Assembly (NCBI GenBank): GCA_020631735.1
Contig: CM036215.1
Coordinates: 18,068,346 to 18,132,345, forward strand
DNA length: 64,000 nt
Source: Saccharum officinarum
Lineage: Eukaryota; Streptophyta; Magnoliopsida; Poales; Poaceae
Direction of reading: 5' to 3'
Shown here: positions 35,021-46,792 of the stretch, piece by piece
How the letters are laid out: the number at the start of each line of letters is the position of its first letter
Numbering within the stretch: position 1 is the first letter of the stretch
Made by a program: the position numbers and the translations under genes
Notes under the pieces: model-generated
What the model saw: only the letters and a program-made list of their open reading frames with translations
Told to the model about the DNA's origin: nothing
Database searches by the model: none

Positions 35021-35977
35021 TAGCACTTGTTTATATATTGTTTATTTAATATAATCACTTGATCTGTATCTCAAATAGTGAAATCCTCTTTTCGATATGA
35101 AAAGGAAAAAACCAATTCATAGTTTCTTTAAGCTTGTTGGTTCAAGTGCTAATCTATTCAAGCTAAAAATCATAATGTGGAAACTCTTAACGTGGAGGTG
35201 GAAACTAATGCTGCCCCTATCCCTAATTCCTGGCTCTGCCCCTGCGAGGATAGATGCAAGCATGAGGTCTAGCTCGATACCTGTCACATACAAAAAAAAG
35301 TGTGGCCACAAGGTCTGTTTTGTTTTCCGATTGTAATAGGCTAAAGCGGGTGTAGAAGTAGGTCTTGATTCAAAGTTTCCAAGTTTGCACAGGTGATCCG
35401 GTTTCCACATGATACATTGCCAAGTAATAAGCAAACTGATCATCCAAACAATATTTTTTCTGAAATAGCTTGTATAATTTTTCAGACCTTTATTTTACAA
35501 AGGTATTTACTTGGCTTAATACCTACCGATCATCCAAACAAGACTTTATGGAAAACCAAAAGCTTTAGCTCACCTTCACAAAATGGGCGAAACTCAAGCC
35601 GGATTTTCCTTTCCTGTTAGGTCAGAGATAAGCAGGGGTGGGCCACCAAGGTGGACGGGTCATCACGCTGGAATTCCATGAATGACTGAAAATTCTTTCC
35701 ACCGCTTTGAGTGTTGAAGCGAGGAGACATTCTTCCACGGCACTTTTGGACAAAGTGTTGAAGGACCCAATTCACTGAAGGTTCCTCCACCGCACCTTTG
35801 CTGCTAATTTCCTCTGCTATCGCATCCATCCATGTGTTGATTTTTACTCAGCGGATCCCAGTCCTCGCACGCACACCGCGACCTTATGCTGCCATTCTCC
35901 AAATAGCATGTGAAACCTTTGGATTCCAAATTGCGTTAATTAAGAATTCTATCAATAGCCTTGTATTAAATTAAAAA

Positions 35978-36076
<99 letters not shown>

Positions 36077-37659
36077 GAGATTAACTCAGACTCATCTTCT
36101 TTCAAGTAGCATCTCTGATTCCAGTATTTATCGATTTAATCGTTCGGAGATGGATGCTAATAGGAGCACGGTGTGCATTTGTGTGTTCATATGGCCGGGT
36201 TAGCATGGAAAAGTTGTGTAACTCATGTACATCATTTGACATGAGTTTTGCGTTGAGTGAGCGGCGGAAAAGGGATCAGTGGCACACATGTACTTTATAT
36301 CCGAAGATTGCGAGCTTTTTTTGTGTGACTGAAGATTACGAGCTTAAGGACCGGATCGGAGTGAAAGACGAAAAGGCATTGGTGGCACAGGCAGCGGCAG
36401 GTAAATGCATATGCATGCACCTGCTGCCTGGATCGTGATGAGCGTTTCGTGTGGTGCCCACGAATCAGAAGCCTTTATGGCTGCATGCAGGAGCAGCCTG
36501 CAGCAGAGCATGCATGCATCCAGCCATCACGCCCGCCGCCTCCAGCGGGTTCAGAGGTTGAGCTGACCGACCTGCTACAACTGTGGGCGCATGTCGATGG
36601 CAAAAAAAAAAAATGTGGGCGCATGCCGCATGACACTGCACCGGGCATCGGCCATCGGCCCGCCAGCTCGCCACCGTCCAGTCTCGCGGTTCACGTGTCC
36701 GCACGCACGCGCAGAGATCATTATATTTTCCCGCAAGTTACACACGAAATCGTCATGGAAAAATCAAGGAAAAAGAAACGCAAAGCAACCATGCTTTTCC
36801 CAGATCAGCCTAAGTTCATCGAATTTTTCTTGTTATTAGATTCCTAGTAGTTCCTATCTGTGTTTCGGTTCAGTGCACTTGGTGCACTACCATTTTTCTT
36901 TGAGCAAACAAGCTAAGTCCGATATGATGCGCTTGTTCAGATCATGTGTATGTATGCATGTGTTCAATCCGTGCTGTCTCAAGATCGCATATGCGCTAAT
37001 CTTGTCGTTGAAAAGATACTGCACTACATGCATGTAACGAAGGGTTAATTTAGTCGAGAGTAAAATTCATCGGCGGTCCTCGAACTTGACCGAAGGTGTT
37101 AATAATCAGGTCTCTAAACTCTCAAATTACATTTTCTTTAGATACATGAATTTTATTCAGGATCTAGTGTGGATCCAAATGGGAGCCTACGTATCAGCAC
37201 CACATCTCCCATATGTACTCTCCCTTGCATCTTCTCTGTCGCGACCGGTCATCGATGACGCTGGCATTGACTTAGTCAACCGGCCATCCATAGAAATCAA
37301 TTTTTAGGGGTACTGTCCTTGAAAATAGCAACTGAATAAAGCAATTCATATTTTTCAAATAAAGTCTGATGAAGATAAACATTAATTCAAAATTATAGGG
37401 TTGGACAAGATCTAAAACTTTGTAGTTGACGACTTTTTTTATTTGAGATCATTTAGGGTTAAAATATACATTTAAGTTCTTAGATTGTGAAATTCAAAAT
37501 TTTAATTTTTTTCAAACAACCATGAATGGAGATAGACCCTTTATCAAAGTTATAGTGCTCAACAAGAATGAAACTTTATATTTTCTTTGAGATCATTTAC
37601 TGGGAGCAAAAATAGATCAATACAAAATTCATATATGTTAATAATAGCATTTTATACCT
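35021..37659. other. intergenic, simple repeats only
   Basis: No gene recognised. It holds a hAT-like end near 35205-35260, the long TA run at 35981-36073, and AT-rich unassigned DNA. Open frames at 36154-36847 show no family resemblance. Confidence 0.45.
35981..36073. repeat. (TA)n microsatellite, 93 bp
   Basis: An uninterrupted TATATA run of about 46 units. It could form a cruciform and is likely length-variable. Confidence 0.97.
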
Positions 37660-37835
37660 GGTCACAAGTGATTGGTGTGTGGTTGTAGGAGTCTTGTGCG
37701 CATGGCAAGAGGCCCCGAGTTCAAATCCTCGTGTTGGCACATATGCAAAAGTAAAGCAAAAATTTGAACCTTGTGAATGCTGCGGCAGTGCGTAGTCCTC
37801 TGCAATAGAAATACATTTTTTCTATTTTTATTTTT
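37660..37835 (+). mobile_element. possible tRNA-derived SINE
   Basis: A Pol III B-box-like GAGTTCAAATCCTCG lies at 37717-37731, preceded about 40 bp upstream by GTGTGTGGTTGTAGG, a weak A-box. A T-rich tail follows near 37806-37840. The tRNA fold itself is not intact. Confidence 0.35.
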
Positions 37836-38345
37836 TAAAAAAAATCTGAAAATTAATTTTTAGGAATAATTATAAAACCATGTTTAAAAATATCCCATTT
37901 CTACAATCAGGGGTGGTGGTAGTAGCAGAGTTTCGAAAACCACTTCTAGAAATTGATTTACCGTCTGGTCGTTGTATTTATGAATGCATGGACGCTTTAT
38001 TGGACACCATATGTACTGTTCTTCCATCAGAAGCAAAGGTCGTTCCTAGCACCCTGAACAAATTTCATATGCGAGGTTTGTCATTACATGCGAGAATTTG
38101 TATCCTATTTTAGTCGTTGACCTTCATAACCATGATCTGTATATGCTCGGTGTCCGTGATACCGTACGTGTGGTATTACTTCAATGACCTGTGCTTGTGT
38201 AGTAAATTAAGCTCGTCAACGGCTTGCTAGATTCCCTGTATCTAAAAGCCAGCCTGCTAGATTGCCTGTATCTAGATGGAGGTCAGAACCGTACAGTCAT
38301 ATCGATGCAAAGACGTCAGCGGGGAAGTATATTAGGGAACACTTA

Positions 38346-38588
38346 GGGCTGGTTCAGTTGCAAAAAATTTTGTAAAATGACCATGTAGCACGTTTCGTTG
38401 TTATTTAGCAATTAGTGTCCAATCATGGTCTAATTAGGCTTAAAAGATTTGTCTCGTCCATTTCGTCTAAACTGTGTAATTAGTTTTATTTTTTATATAT
38501 ATTTAATATTTCATGCATGTGTCCAAAGATTCGATGTGACGGGAAATCTAAAAAATTTTACAAAATTTTCTGGAAACTAAACATGGCC
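38346..38588. mobile_element. Tourist-like MITE, copy 5 (inverted)
   Basis: Begins GGGCTGGTTCAGTTGC, ends GAAACTAAACATGGCC, flanked by TTA on both sides (38343-38345, 38589-38591). The core is in the opposite orientation to copies 1-4. Confidence 0.85.
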
Positions 38589-38743
38589 TTAGTTAAGGCA
38601 ACTTCTTTAATAATGTCAACTTTTAGTACATACTCCTAGCTTACAATATAGATAGCTCACGTGACACTCTCGTAATTTTAAATATGTACATAAACCAAGA
38701 TCTTGACTAAAAGTTAGTTTTTTCTCTCTCTTCCATTAAAATA

Positions 38744-38888
38744 CTCCTTTCGTTCTAAATTATAAGTCGTTTTGACTTTTTTGGTGCATCGATTTTGCTA
38801 TGTATCTAGATATAATATGTCTAGATACATAGCAAAGTTGATATATCGAAAAAAAGTCAAAGCGACTTATAATTTGGAACGGAGGGAG
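38744..38888. mobile_element. Stowaway-like MITE, near-perfect hairpin
   Basis: Arms CTCCTTTCGTTCTAAATTATAAGTCG... and ...CGACTTATAATTTGGAACGGAGGGAG cover nearly the whole 145 bp, flanked by TA (38742-38743, 38889-38890). Such hairpins are common small-RNA sources in grasses. Confidence 0.9.
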
Positions 38889-39049
38889 TATAAAACAATA
38901 GGCTATGTGCTAAGTCATCAAAAATTAGTTTCTCTCTCTTCTATTAAAATATAAAATAATTCGCTATTAAGTCATGTTAGAGTTGCCTTGATTGTCTCCA
39001 TATATTTATGATCACCCATTCTGCTGCAATAAATGCTTATTTTCATCAG

Positions 39050-39870
39050 GCTTGCTAGCACCTGGCCATCCGATCCGGGCGTTAGCGTCCGGACGGTGCC
39101 CACACAGGGAGAGAGCGAGCGCGTAGCGCACCAGCAGTGAGCCCGCGCTGCCTCGAACGTCGCTCACACCGCTAGACACTTCCCACGCGCATCACATGTG
39201 TAACACCTAATCTATTTTTGAAACATCCAGATGCAACAATTGCAACAAAAAAGACAAAAGAAACGCTTGAAACAAGCGTATGAAACACTTGCAAAAACAT
39301 CTGAAAAACATTTGAAAACCAATGCAAACATATGCAACATCCAGATAAAACACTTACAAACATACATATGAAACACTTGAAAAAATATGCTTGCAACATG
39401 CATGTGTATGCAACATTCAAATCTACTTTTGCAACATTCAGATAAAATGCTTGCAACATACGTATGGAACAGATAAAACATTTCAAAACATACACTTGAA
39501 ACATACATGTATAGCCATTACAACATGTGCAACATCCTGATCTACTTTTGCAACATCGATACACAATACTTGCAACATACCTCTGAAACACTTGAAACAT
39601 ACTCTTGCAATATGCGCTAGTCTGGTGATGTAGATGGAGTCGCGGCACGGGATGGTGGCATGGACCGCCGAGTCAGGGATGGGGCACGGGTGCAACGCCG
39701 GTCGCGGTGGGCGGGTGCGCTGCCTGCGGCGAGAGGCCCTATGAAGATGCATTGGAGAAGACGAGCGATTTTTTTGAAGTATGGAGGCGGAATGCGGGCA
39801 CGCTCTGAAGCAGCGAGCGGACTACGGGTCGGACGCATGCATCCTATCATTACCGTATTTTCACCTTCAG
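39050..39870 (+). mobile_element. GAAACA/TTGCAACA-rich element, copy C
   Basis: It opens with GGGCGTTAGCGTCCGGACG, passes through the repeated GAAACA/TTGCAACAT words (39220-39615) and a GC-rich block with a region like that of copy A, ending near CATCCTATCATTACCGTATTTTC. The layout equals copy A at 12105 without the 267-bp duplication. Confidence 0.6.
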
Positions 39871-39970
39871 TGATAAAAAATGGTGTTTGTGATAACATTC
39901 TATTTCTATTCAAACCAATATTTTGAGTGTATGACAAATGGTAGTTATTGAGTTGGAATAATTAATAGAG

Positions 39971-41976
39971 TGAAAGGTCCTTATATGGTTAGATGGGGGG
40001 AATAACCTATTAAAAATTCTACAAACTCACTAGAACAAAAGGGTTAGTATAATAAATGGTGAAATACAATTTTGCTCTAGCTCTACAAGGGTTGCAAGTC
40101 ACCTATCCAACAATTCTAGTAACTATGATCACTACAACAATCAAAGGCTAAGTCACTATGAGCTCTCAAAAGCTAGCTACACTAAAGAGCTCAACTAGGT
40201 GACAAGCTACACTAGCAAAGATAATACAAGCTCTCAAAACTAATTACACTAAAAAGCTTGTTACAACTAGTTTGCAGAATGTAAAAGAGAGGTGTGTGAT
40301 CTTTATACCGCTGCGTCGAGGAATGAACCAATCACAATAATATGAAGACTAATCACCGGGAGAAATCCAAGGAACCAATTACAACAGAGACACGATTTTT
40401 CTCCTGAGGTTCACGTGCTTGCCGGCACGCTACGTCCCTGTTGTGTCGACCAACACTTGGTGATTCGGCGGCTAAGAGGTGTAGCATGAACCTCGTCCAA
40501 CCTGTAGACACCGTAAGAATCTACCCACAAGTGAGGTAACTCAATGACACGAGCAATATACTAGAGTTGCCTTTGGCGCTCCATCGGAGAAGGCACAACA
40601 CCACTCACAAATCACTAGGAGGTGGCCAAGAACACCACTCTTGCCACAACTCCTCTGCTGCCTCCAAGCCATCTAGGTGGCGGCAACCACCAAGAGAAAC
40701 AAGAATCCTACAGCCAAAGATCACTCAAGTGCCACTAAGATGCAAACTCACAAGCATAATGCACTTGGATCACTCAATCTCATTTTGGATTAGCAACCAA
40801 GTAAGGGAGATGAGTGGGAGGAAGTATGCTCAGCTCAAGAGAATGTCAAGATGATCAAAAGTCCAAGAGTGTTCCCCAAGAGCTAGCCAACAAATATTTA
40901 TAGGGGTCCCAAACAAATAGAGTCGTTAGGCTCTCAACTCTGTCTTCCCCGATAGCATCGGACGCGCAGGTACTGCTGCACCTGACGCAGCTCAGTGTTC
41001 GGTGGCTTAAGTGCTCGCCCGCTCGATGTCTGCCATGTGTCACGTTCGAATGAGGACCGTTGGATCGCTAACGGTCAAAAACTTACAGCGTTCGCGTACA
41101 CGCCACACCGGACGCGCAGATGCTGATGACCGGACACTGATCAACGTGGCGTCCGGTCGTTTCCAGTAAGGGTCCATCACGCGAAATCTTTGACCGGACG
41201 CATTCGGTGGGTACTGATCGGACGCGCCTAGCGTCCAGTCAGTACACCGCACGACTGCTCGCCTCCGCGCCGCGCTGACGTCACCTCGACCAGATGCTGA
41301 CGCACTACGTCCGGTGGACCGCAAAAGTGCACCGGATGCGCCGGTGTACCGCGGCCAGCGTCCGCTCGCTTAGCCCCTTCGTGCGCGCTTCTGCCTGAAC
41401 TGACCGGACGCGCAAGTCCCCCCGAGGCCAGCGTCCGGTGCATAAAAACAGTGAAGAACACTTTCGAGAAATCGCCGAATCCTGTCATCTCTACCGCTCA
41501 AACTCCACCTCCTTCGCAAATGTGTTAACACCACAAAGTATACATCACTATGTGCATGTGTGTTAATATTTTTCACAATCATTTTGAAGGAGTTAGATTA
41601 GCTCTCCACTAGATCTAAATGCACATGCATGTAAGTCATCATCTAGTGGCACTTATGAGACCAAATAGCCAAAGGATTCCCCTCTTTATAGTACGGCTAT
41701 TGATCCTAAACGTGATCACACCCTCTATGGTGTCTTGATCACCAAAATCAAAACCCTAGCAATACCTTTGCCTTGATTTCCATCGGGTTTTGTTTTCTCT
41801 TTCTTCTTTTTTAAATGTGAAGCACTTGATAATCTTTTGGTCATCACCATCATCACCATGATCATCTCTAGGCTCCACCACTTGACATGGGGCTTCATAA
41901 TTTCGTGTCTACACACTTAGCATAATGATTAGTCCCTAGGTTTCATCAATTATCCAAAACCAAACTAAGACTTTCA
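39971..41976 (-). mobile_element. solo LTR, about 2.0 kb, Copia-like
   Basis: It starts TGAAAGGTCC and ends AAGACTTTCA, flanked by TAGAG (39966-39970) and CAGAG (41977-41981), a one-mismatch duplication. The start resembles the solo LTR at 33279 (TGAAAGGATC..GATGGGGGGAATAACC versus AAGAGGGGGGTGAATT). It has its own TATAAATA on - at 40895-40902 and a run of ACCGGACGC words at about 41100-41440. No internal region is present. Confidence 0.8.
40895..41440 (-). promoter_or_regulatory. LTR promoter with ACCGGACGC array
   Basis: TATAAATA on - at 40895-40902. Upstream on that strand, copies of GACCGGACGCG and CGTCCGGT recur between about 40960 and 41440. They are less perfect than in the 33279 LTR. 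Confidence 0.55.
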
Positions 41977-42346
41977 CAGAGGCATCTTGAGCATTTATGT
42001 TTATAAAAGCTATCTCGGTAGATACTACTAACATGCACATTAATTACTCCCTCCAATCCAAATTATAAATCACTTTGATTTTTTTGGTAAATTTATTTTA
42101 CTATACATCTAGATATAATAAAATTATGTTTAGATACGAAGCAAAATAAAAAAAACTCGATCCGCGGGGAGATGACGTCCCACTGGGTATTTTATTAAGA
42201 AGAAAATCTTCTCACGCAGATCGCGAAAATCCCCGAACCCCGCCCCACCCATATACAGCGGCACCGCATCCCCGTGAGACGGGACGGCCACAGGCCTATA
42301 CTTTGGAGTGGGACCGGTGAGGGGATTTTTTTACCCTGAGCCCCTA

Positions 42347-43853
42347 TGTAGGAACTTGTGACGCCTAAGAGGGGGGTGAATTAGGCAACTTAAATTCTAC
42401 TTCTAACTAAGGCCTCTAATTCCACCTAGTCAAAACTTATGCAAGAAAGGTAATCTATCTAAACGTGCAACTATGGTTTTGCTAGGTGTGTTGCTATCTC
42501 TACCGCCAAAGAGTTATGCAAGCTAGGTTCCAAACCTATCAACTAGCCTATCAACCAAGCTAGGAAAGTAAAGCGAGCAACCTAGGTATGGAGTATAAAA
42601 TGCGGAAGATAAAGAGCAAGGTAGAGATATACAAACTCCCGTCGACGACTCCGGTATTTTTATTGAGGTATCGAGAAGTGCTCAAGCTTCCCCCTAGTCC
42701 TCGTTGGAGCCCCTCGCAAGGAATCCCTCGCAAGGGCCAAGCTCCCGGTCGGGTAACTCCGTGGATAGCCTTGGTCCTTTCCCACGCGCAAGTGGGTCTC
42801 CGATGTGCCTTTCGGCAAACCTCTCCTGGACCGCTCCCCACCGTCTTCACTATCAAGTTTTCGGCCAAACCGCCACGGGCCTTGTTCCCTTCGGTACACG
42901 GTGGCGTTCACACCACAAGCTCCGTTGGTGTGGTCTTGCAAGACTACAAGCCCCGCCAATGTACAACACGGTGCACGCAAGCACCTTTGGATGAGAGGTA
43001 TGCAAACCTCACTAGCAACTAGACTTAAGCCTAGAGCAAGCGCATATGAGCATGGTCTAACTAACCTAAGCACTTCGCAAAGCACCTACGCTAATCATCT
43101 AGTGATCTTTAAGCTCTTATGCAAGTGGAGAGCACCAAAGTGGTGTAACAACACCCTAGTATTTTTCCTCAGCTCCCACACACCCCAAATGGCTGGTTGG
43201 GGGTTCTATTTATAAGCCACAAGTCGAAACTAGCCATTGGGGGAAGATTTTGCAGCTTTCAAGAGCGACAGACGCACCATCGCCATCCATCGGACGCGTC
43301 TCTCGTGTATAACGCGCTGCTCAACTCCACTAGCCGTTGGAGGCCGACAGACTCCAGCCCGCGTCTGTTGCACGAGCACCGGACGCTTCTGTCGCATGCA
43401 GGAGACCCCTCGAAGCTCTCTGTGTTGCGTCTGACGTGTAGGGTACGCGTCTGTCGCGCAACCCTAGCAGCGTCTGTCGCTACTCCGTTCAGTGGCGCGC
43501 GCTGCAACACTGGACAGACGCGTCTGTCGCAATTCACCCCCACGTCTGTCGCAGTTCACCCCCGTGTCTGTCGCAATTCACCCCCGCGTCTGTCGCTTGC
43601 TCCGCTGTTGTCCTGCGCACTGCAACACTAGACAGACGCTGATGTCAGCGTCTGTCGCCCCCCTGTTCCAGCGTCTGTCGCTCAAATAAGGGCCAAAATG
43701 ACTTCCGATTCAAACGCTTTGTGCACAGCTTCGACTCCAACCTATTGAACTACAAAAAATACATACTTGCAAACAAATTAGTCTAATTTGGTTGTGTTGA
43801 TCATCAAACACTAAAATCCAAAATAAATGGGCTTAGGGTCCATTTTCCTTGAA
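42347..43853 (-). repeat. 3' LTR of the Copia element
   Basis: It begins (on +) TGTAGGAACTTGTGACGCC and ends TCCATTTTCCTT plus three bases. It is the pair of 49022-50515, with scattered substitutions and small indels. TATAAATA on - lies at 43207-43214. Confidence 0.9.
43207..43690 (-). promoter_or_regulatory. LTR promoter with GCGTCTGTCGC array
   Basis: Upstream (on -) of the TATAAATA at 43207-43214 lie many GCGTCTGTCGC words, including a perfect 16-bp palindrome GACAGACGCGTCTGTC at 43513-43528. The counterpart in the right LTR is at 49874-50345 with CAGACGCGTCTG at 50178-50189. Confidence 0.65.
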
Positions 43854-45033
43854 ATCTCCCCCCTTTTTGGTGATTGATGACAACACGACCAAAGCAAGCA
43901 AATAATAAAGAAATTTCAGAAATTTAAAGACTATCTACTTGCTAGGATGCAATGCAAGGGCAAGATTATATGATGCTCAAAGATATCATATGTAAGAAAC
44001 AATGAATGCTTATGTTGGCCTTGCCATTTGTCCCATTTATCCCCAAATGATATTATGAACTTGAGCCTCCCCCTAAATCCATAATTCATTATCCTCCCTT
44101 CCTCGGACCATTACCATTTATAATTTTGTATATTACTTGTGATTTATTATGATTTTGCTTGCTCTTGGTCCAACAACTTCTCCCCCTTTGGAATCAAACA
44201 CCGAAAATGAAGACATTAGTAGCACAAGGGAGGGTCAAGTTTTGTTATCCTTTATATGTGGAGTGGAATAGATCACAAAAATTGACTCTCACATTACATA
44301 GACTAAACTCCCCCTAAATATATGCATACATATAGTGGAAGGCAAAGTATATGCATAGTTGGCAAATTAATGCACAAAAGAGTTTAATCTATATAACGTA
44401 TGGAGAAAACATATAAATATCAAATTGAAATCAACACAATGATATAGATTAGAGGTACCACATGTAGAAACCAATTTGATTGACACCACTTAAAATGGGT
44501 GGTGAGTATTTGAAGCATGATGCTTATCTCCGGGGACTCCATTATCCTTGCAATGAGACTACTACACATATAATAATCTTGAAAAGAATGTTAGTCTCAA
44601 AACATCCAACTTGTAGAATAATCTCCCCCTAAATTTGTGCATACAAGCATAGAATACTTGTAGGAGACATGCACATTGATTTTTCAAAATCAAAATACCA
44701 CTTGAAAGATGGCATCACATGAATGTGAGAATCATTTTCAAAAATTATATTTGGGGGAAATTATCTACAATTTGGACTTTGGCACATATTAGATAAAAAA
44801 ATGAAAGACAAGCTATGTGCCATGATCCTAAACAAATTAAACCATGTAGGTTTGCTCCAAGGGTAAGAGTGATACCGAGCAACCCTACCATATGAAATAA
44901 CTAGTGTATGCATGACAAAGTTAAACATGCATATGCAAACCTAGGCAAGAAAAGGAACTAGATGCTAATTAAAATTGCAAGAATTTAAATCTAGTTACCT
45001 ACCATGGGAAGGGGAATTTAGGTCCATAGTATT
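43854..45033 (-). other. 3' non-coding part of the Copia element
   Basis: AT-rich with repeated CTCCCCCTAAAT words on + (near 44069, 44310, 44622), the polypurine-like repeats of the element. No reading frame of note. Confidence 0.6.
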
Positions 45034-46686
45034 TGTTGACACTTCTTAGCATCACTTGCGTTAGGTTGTCATCCCCAACATGACACCAAAAGTGTGGTTG
45101 TATTGTACTCATGTCACTTAACTATATAAAGATATTAAAGTATATATACGCAAGCGCACAGATAAATACACCCGTTGTAGCATTTCACCCAAGTTTATCC
45201 TAGGCATCATTATTTATATTTAACCAAAGGAGAACAAACAGAGGGGCACATTAATTAAAGGCTACTCTACACATATGATATGAATATTCGAAATCACTGT
45301 CCTTTACTCTCAAACAGGGATCAATAAAAAAGAGATAAAATATATGATAATCTGACCATTTAGATGATATTCCTTAGAGCAGTACTACTATGGCAAGTCA
45401 TTGATCAGAATATAAAGTAAGAGAATAACTCCTAAGTAATCCGTTAACTATTAGTCACAATCTACATTGATTAGTGCAATTATATCAGGCAATTATTGGC
45501 TATGTTATCTCATATCCATAAACAAGGAACATCTCCATTACGAAGTTGAGAAACAGAGTAACAACTAAGTAATGAGACCGCATTCTACTAAGTTCTACAC
45601 TCGGAGAGTGGACTACAAAGGACTCAACAGGAATGTCACACCCGTGATCTACCACATGGCCTGAAGTATAGAGTGCATTTACAGGTAAACAGTGTATAAG
45701 TACCACACTTACACAATGTTGACCACCCACCCATGACTCAATAAGGTGAGTGCTTTGCAAACATGTGTATAAACATAATGATAAACTATTTATGCCAAAT
45801 ATATAATCAAAGCAGACTAATCTCATAATAATCAATGATATAATATAGATTAAGAACAAGATCATATCTAATGTATCAAGAATAATGATCAAGAACAATG
45901 AACTAGAACTAGACAATGTTGAACTAGAACAATTACGAACTAGAACATAAACAATTAGAACATGAAGAACTAGAACATGAACTAGATCAAGAACTAGAAG
46001 AACTGATAAACTAGATGAATATCTAAAGAACAATGTTGATACAAGAGAGAAGAACTGGATTTACCAAGCTTCTCTTGACTAGATCTGGAGTCCAAGGCCG
46101 CTTGACTCCTCTACTTCTAATTCTAATCTAGCTATGCCTAGATCTGATGGAGCTCTGATGAGATGAGAGTTGCTGGTTGGTCTTCTGCTTTCTGGTTGAT
46201 GATTGATTGAATAAATTCCCCTTTAGAGGGGGGTCTGAGGCCTCGTTTATATAGCCCAGAGCATAGAACCGTGGCCCTTGGATCAAACCGACCTTCACGT
46301 AGGGTTAGGATGCATCCTTGGAGACGGTTGAAGTAGCTTGCAAAGAAAGGAGCCGAGGAGCGGTGGCCAGGGCCGGTCGGCCTAGGGTTGAGGCCGGTCG
46401 GCCCCACCTGGCAGCGCCTCGTGGTGGCCCTCCTCGTGGAGTCCTCTGGTGTCCTCTAGAAGCCTCTTGCGTATTCGTGACGTGGAGATTAGGCCGATTG
46501 ACATGGGTTCCTTCTCGTAGAAGATATCAATTCCTGAATTATTCTGATAACCCCCTGCAAAATATAGATTCACCAAAACTCGTGAAATTTTGTTAGTTGA
46601 CATCCTAAACCAATGTTGGTGATCATTTATTAGCCCTTTATATATTTATTTTAACCCTTTATTATGGTAGATAACCATCGTCAACA
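45034..46686. mobile_element. solo LTR (1653 bp) nested in the Copia element
   Basis: It starts TGTTGACACTTC and ends CATCGTCAACA, inverted TGTTGAC/GTCAACA, flanked by a perfect 5-bp duplication GTATT (45029-45033, 46687-46691). It has no internal region. The family is not assigned; ends of this type occur in Gypsy elements. It must be younger than its host. Confidence 0.92.
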
Positions 46687-46792
46687 GTATTCACTAACCC
46701 ACTTGGCAATGGCATGATCCAATGTGATGCACCCCATGAAATGCACCTAAACTTTGCCAAGTCTCCAAATTCCCCGAAGTCCATTGGACTTC

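Noticed and set aside
35097..36847. Several 70-130-residue frames in the 35-37 kb region
   Set aside because: No conserved motifs, no intron logic and scattered simple repeats.
37680..37740. Functional tRNA gene
   Set aside because: A B-box-like site is present but no cloverleaf or acceptor stem closes; a SINE remnant fits better.
43197..43631. Frames with repeated Arg/Thr/Cys words in the Copia LTRs
   Set aside because: They translate the GCGTCTGTCGC array and recur in both LTRs; non-coding.
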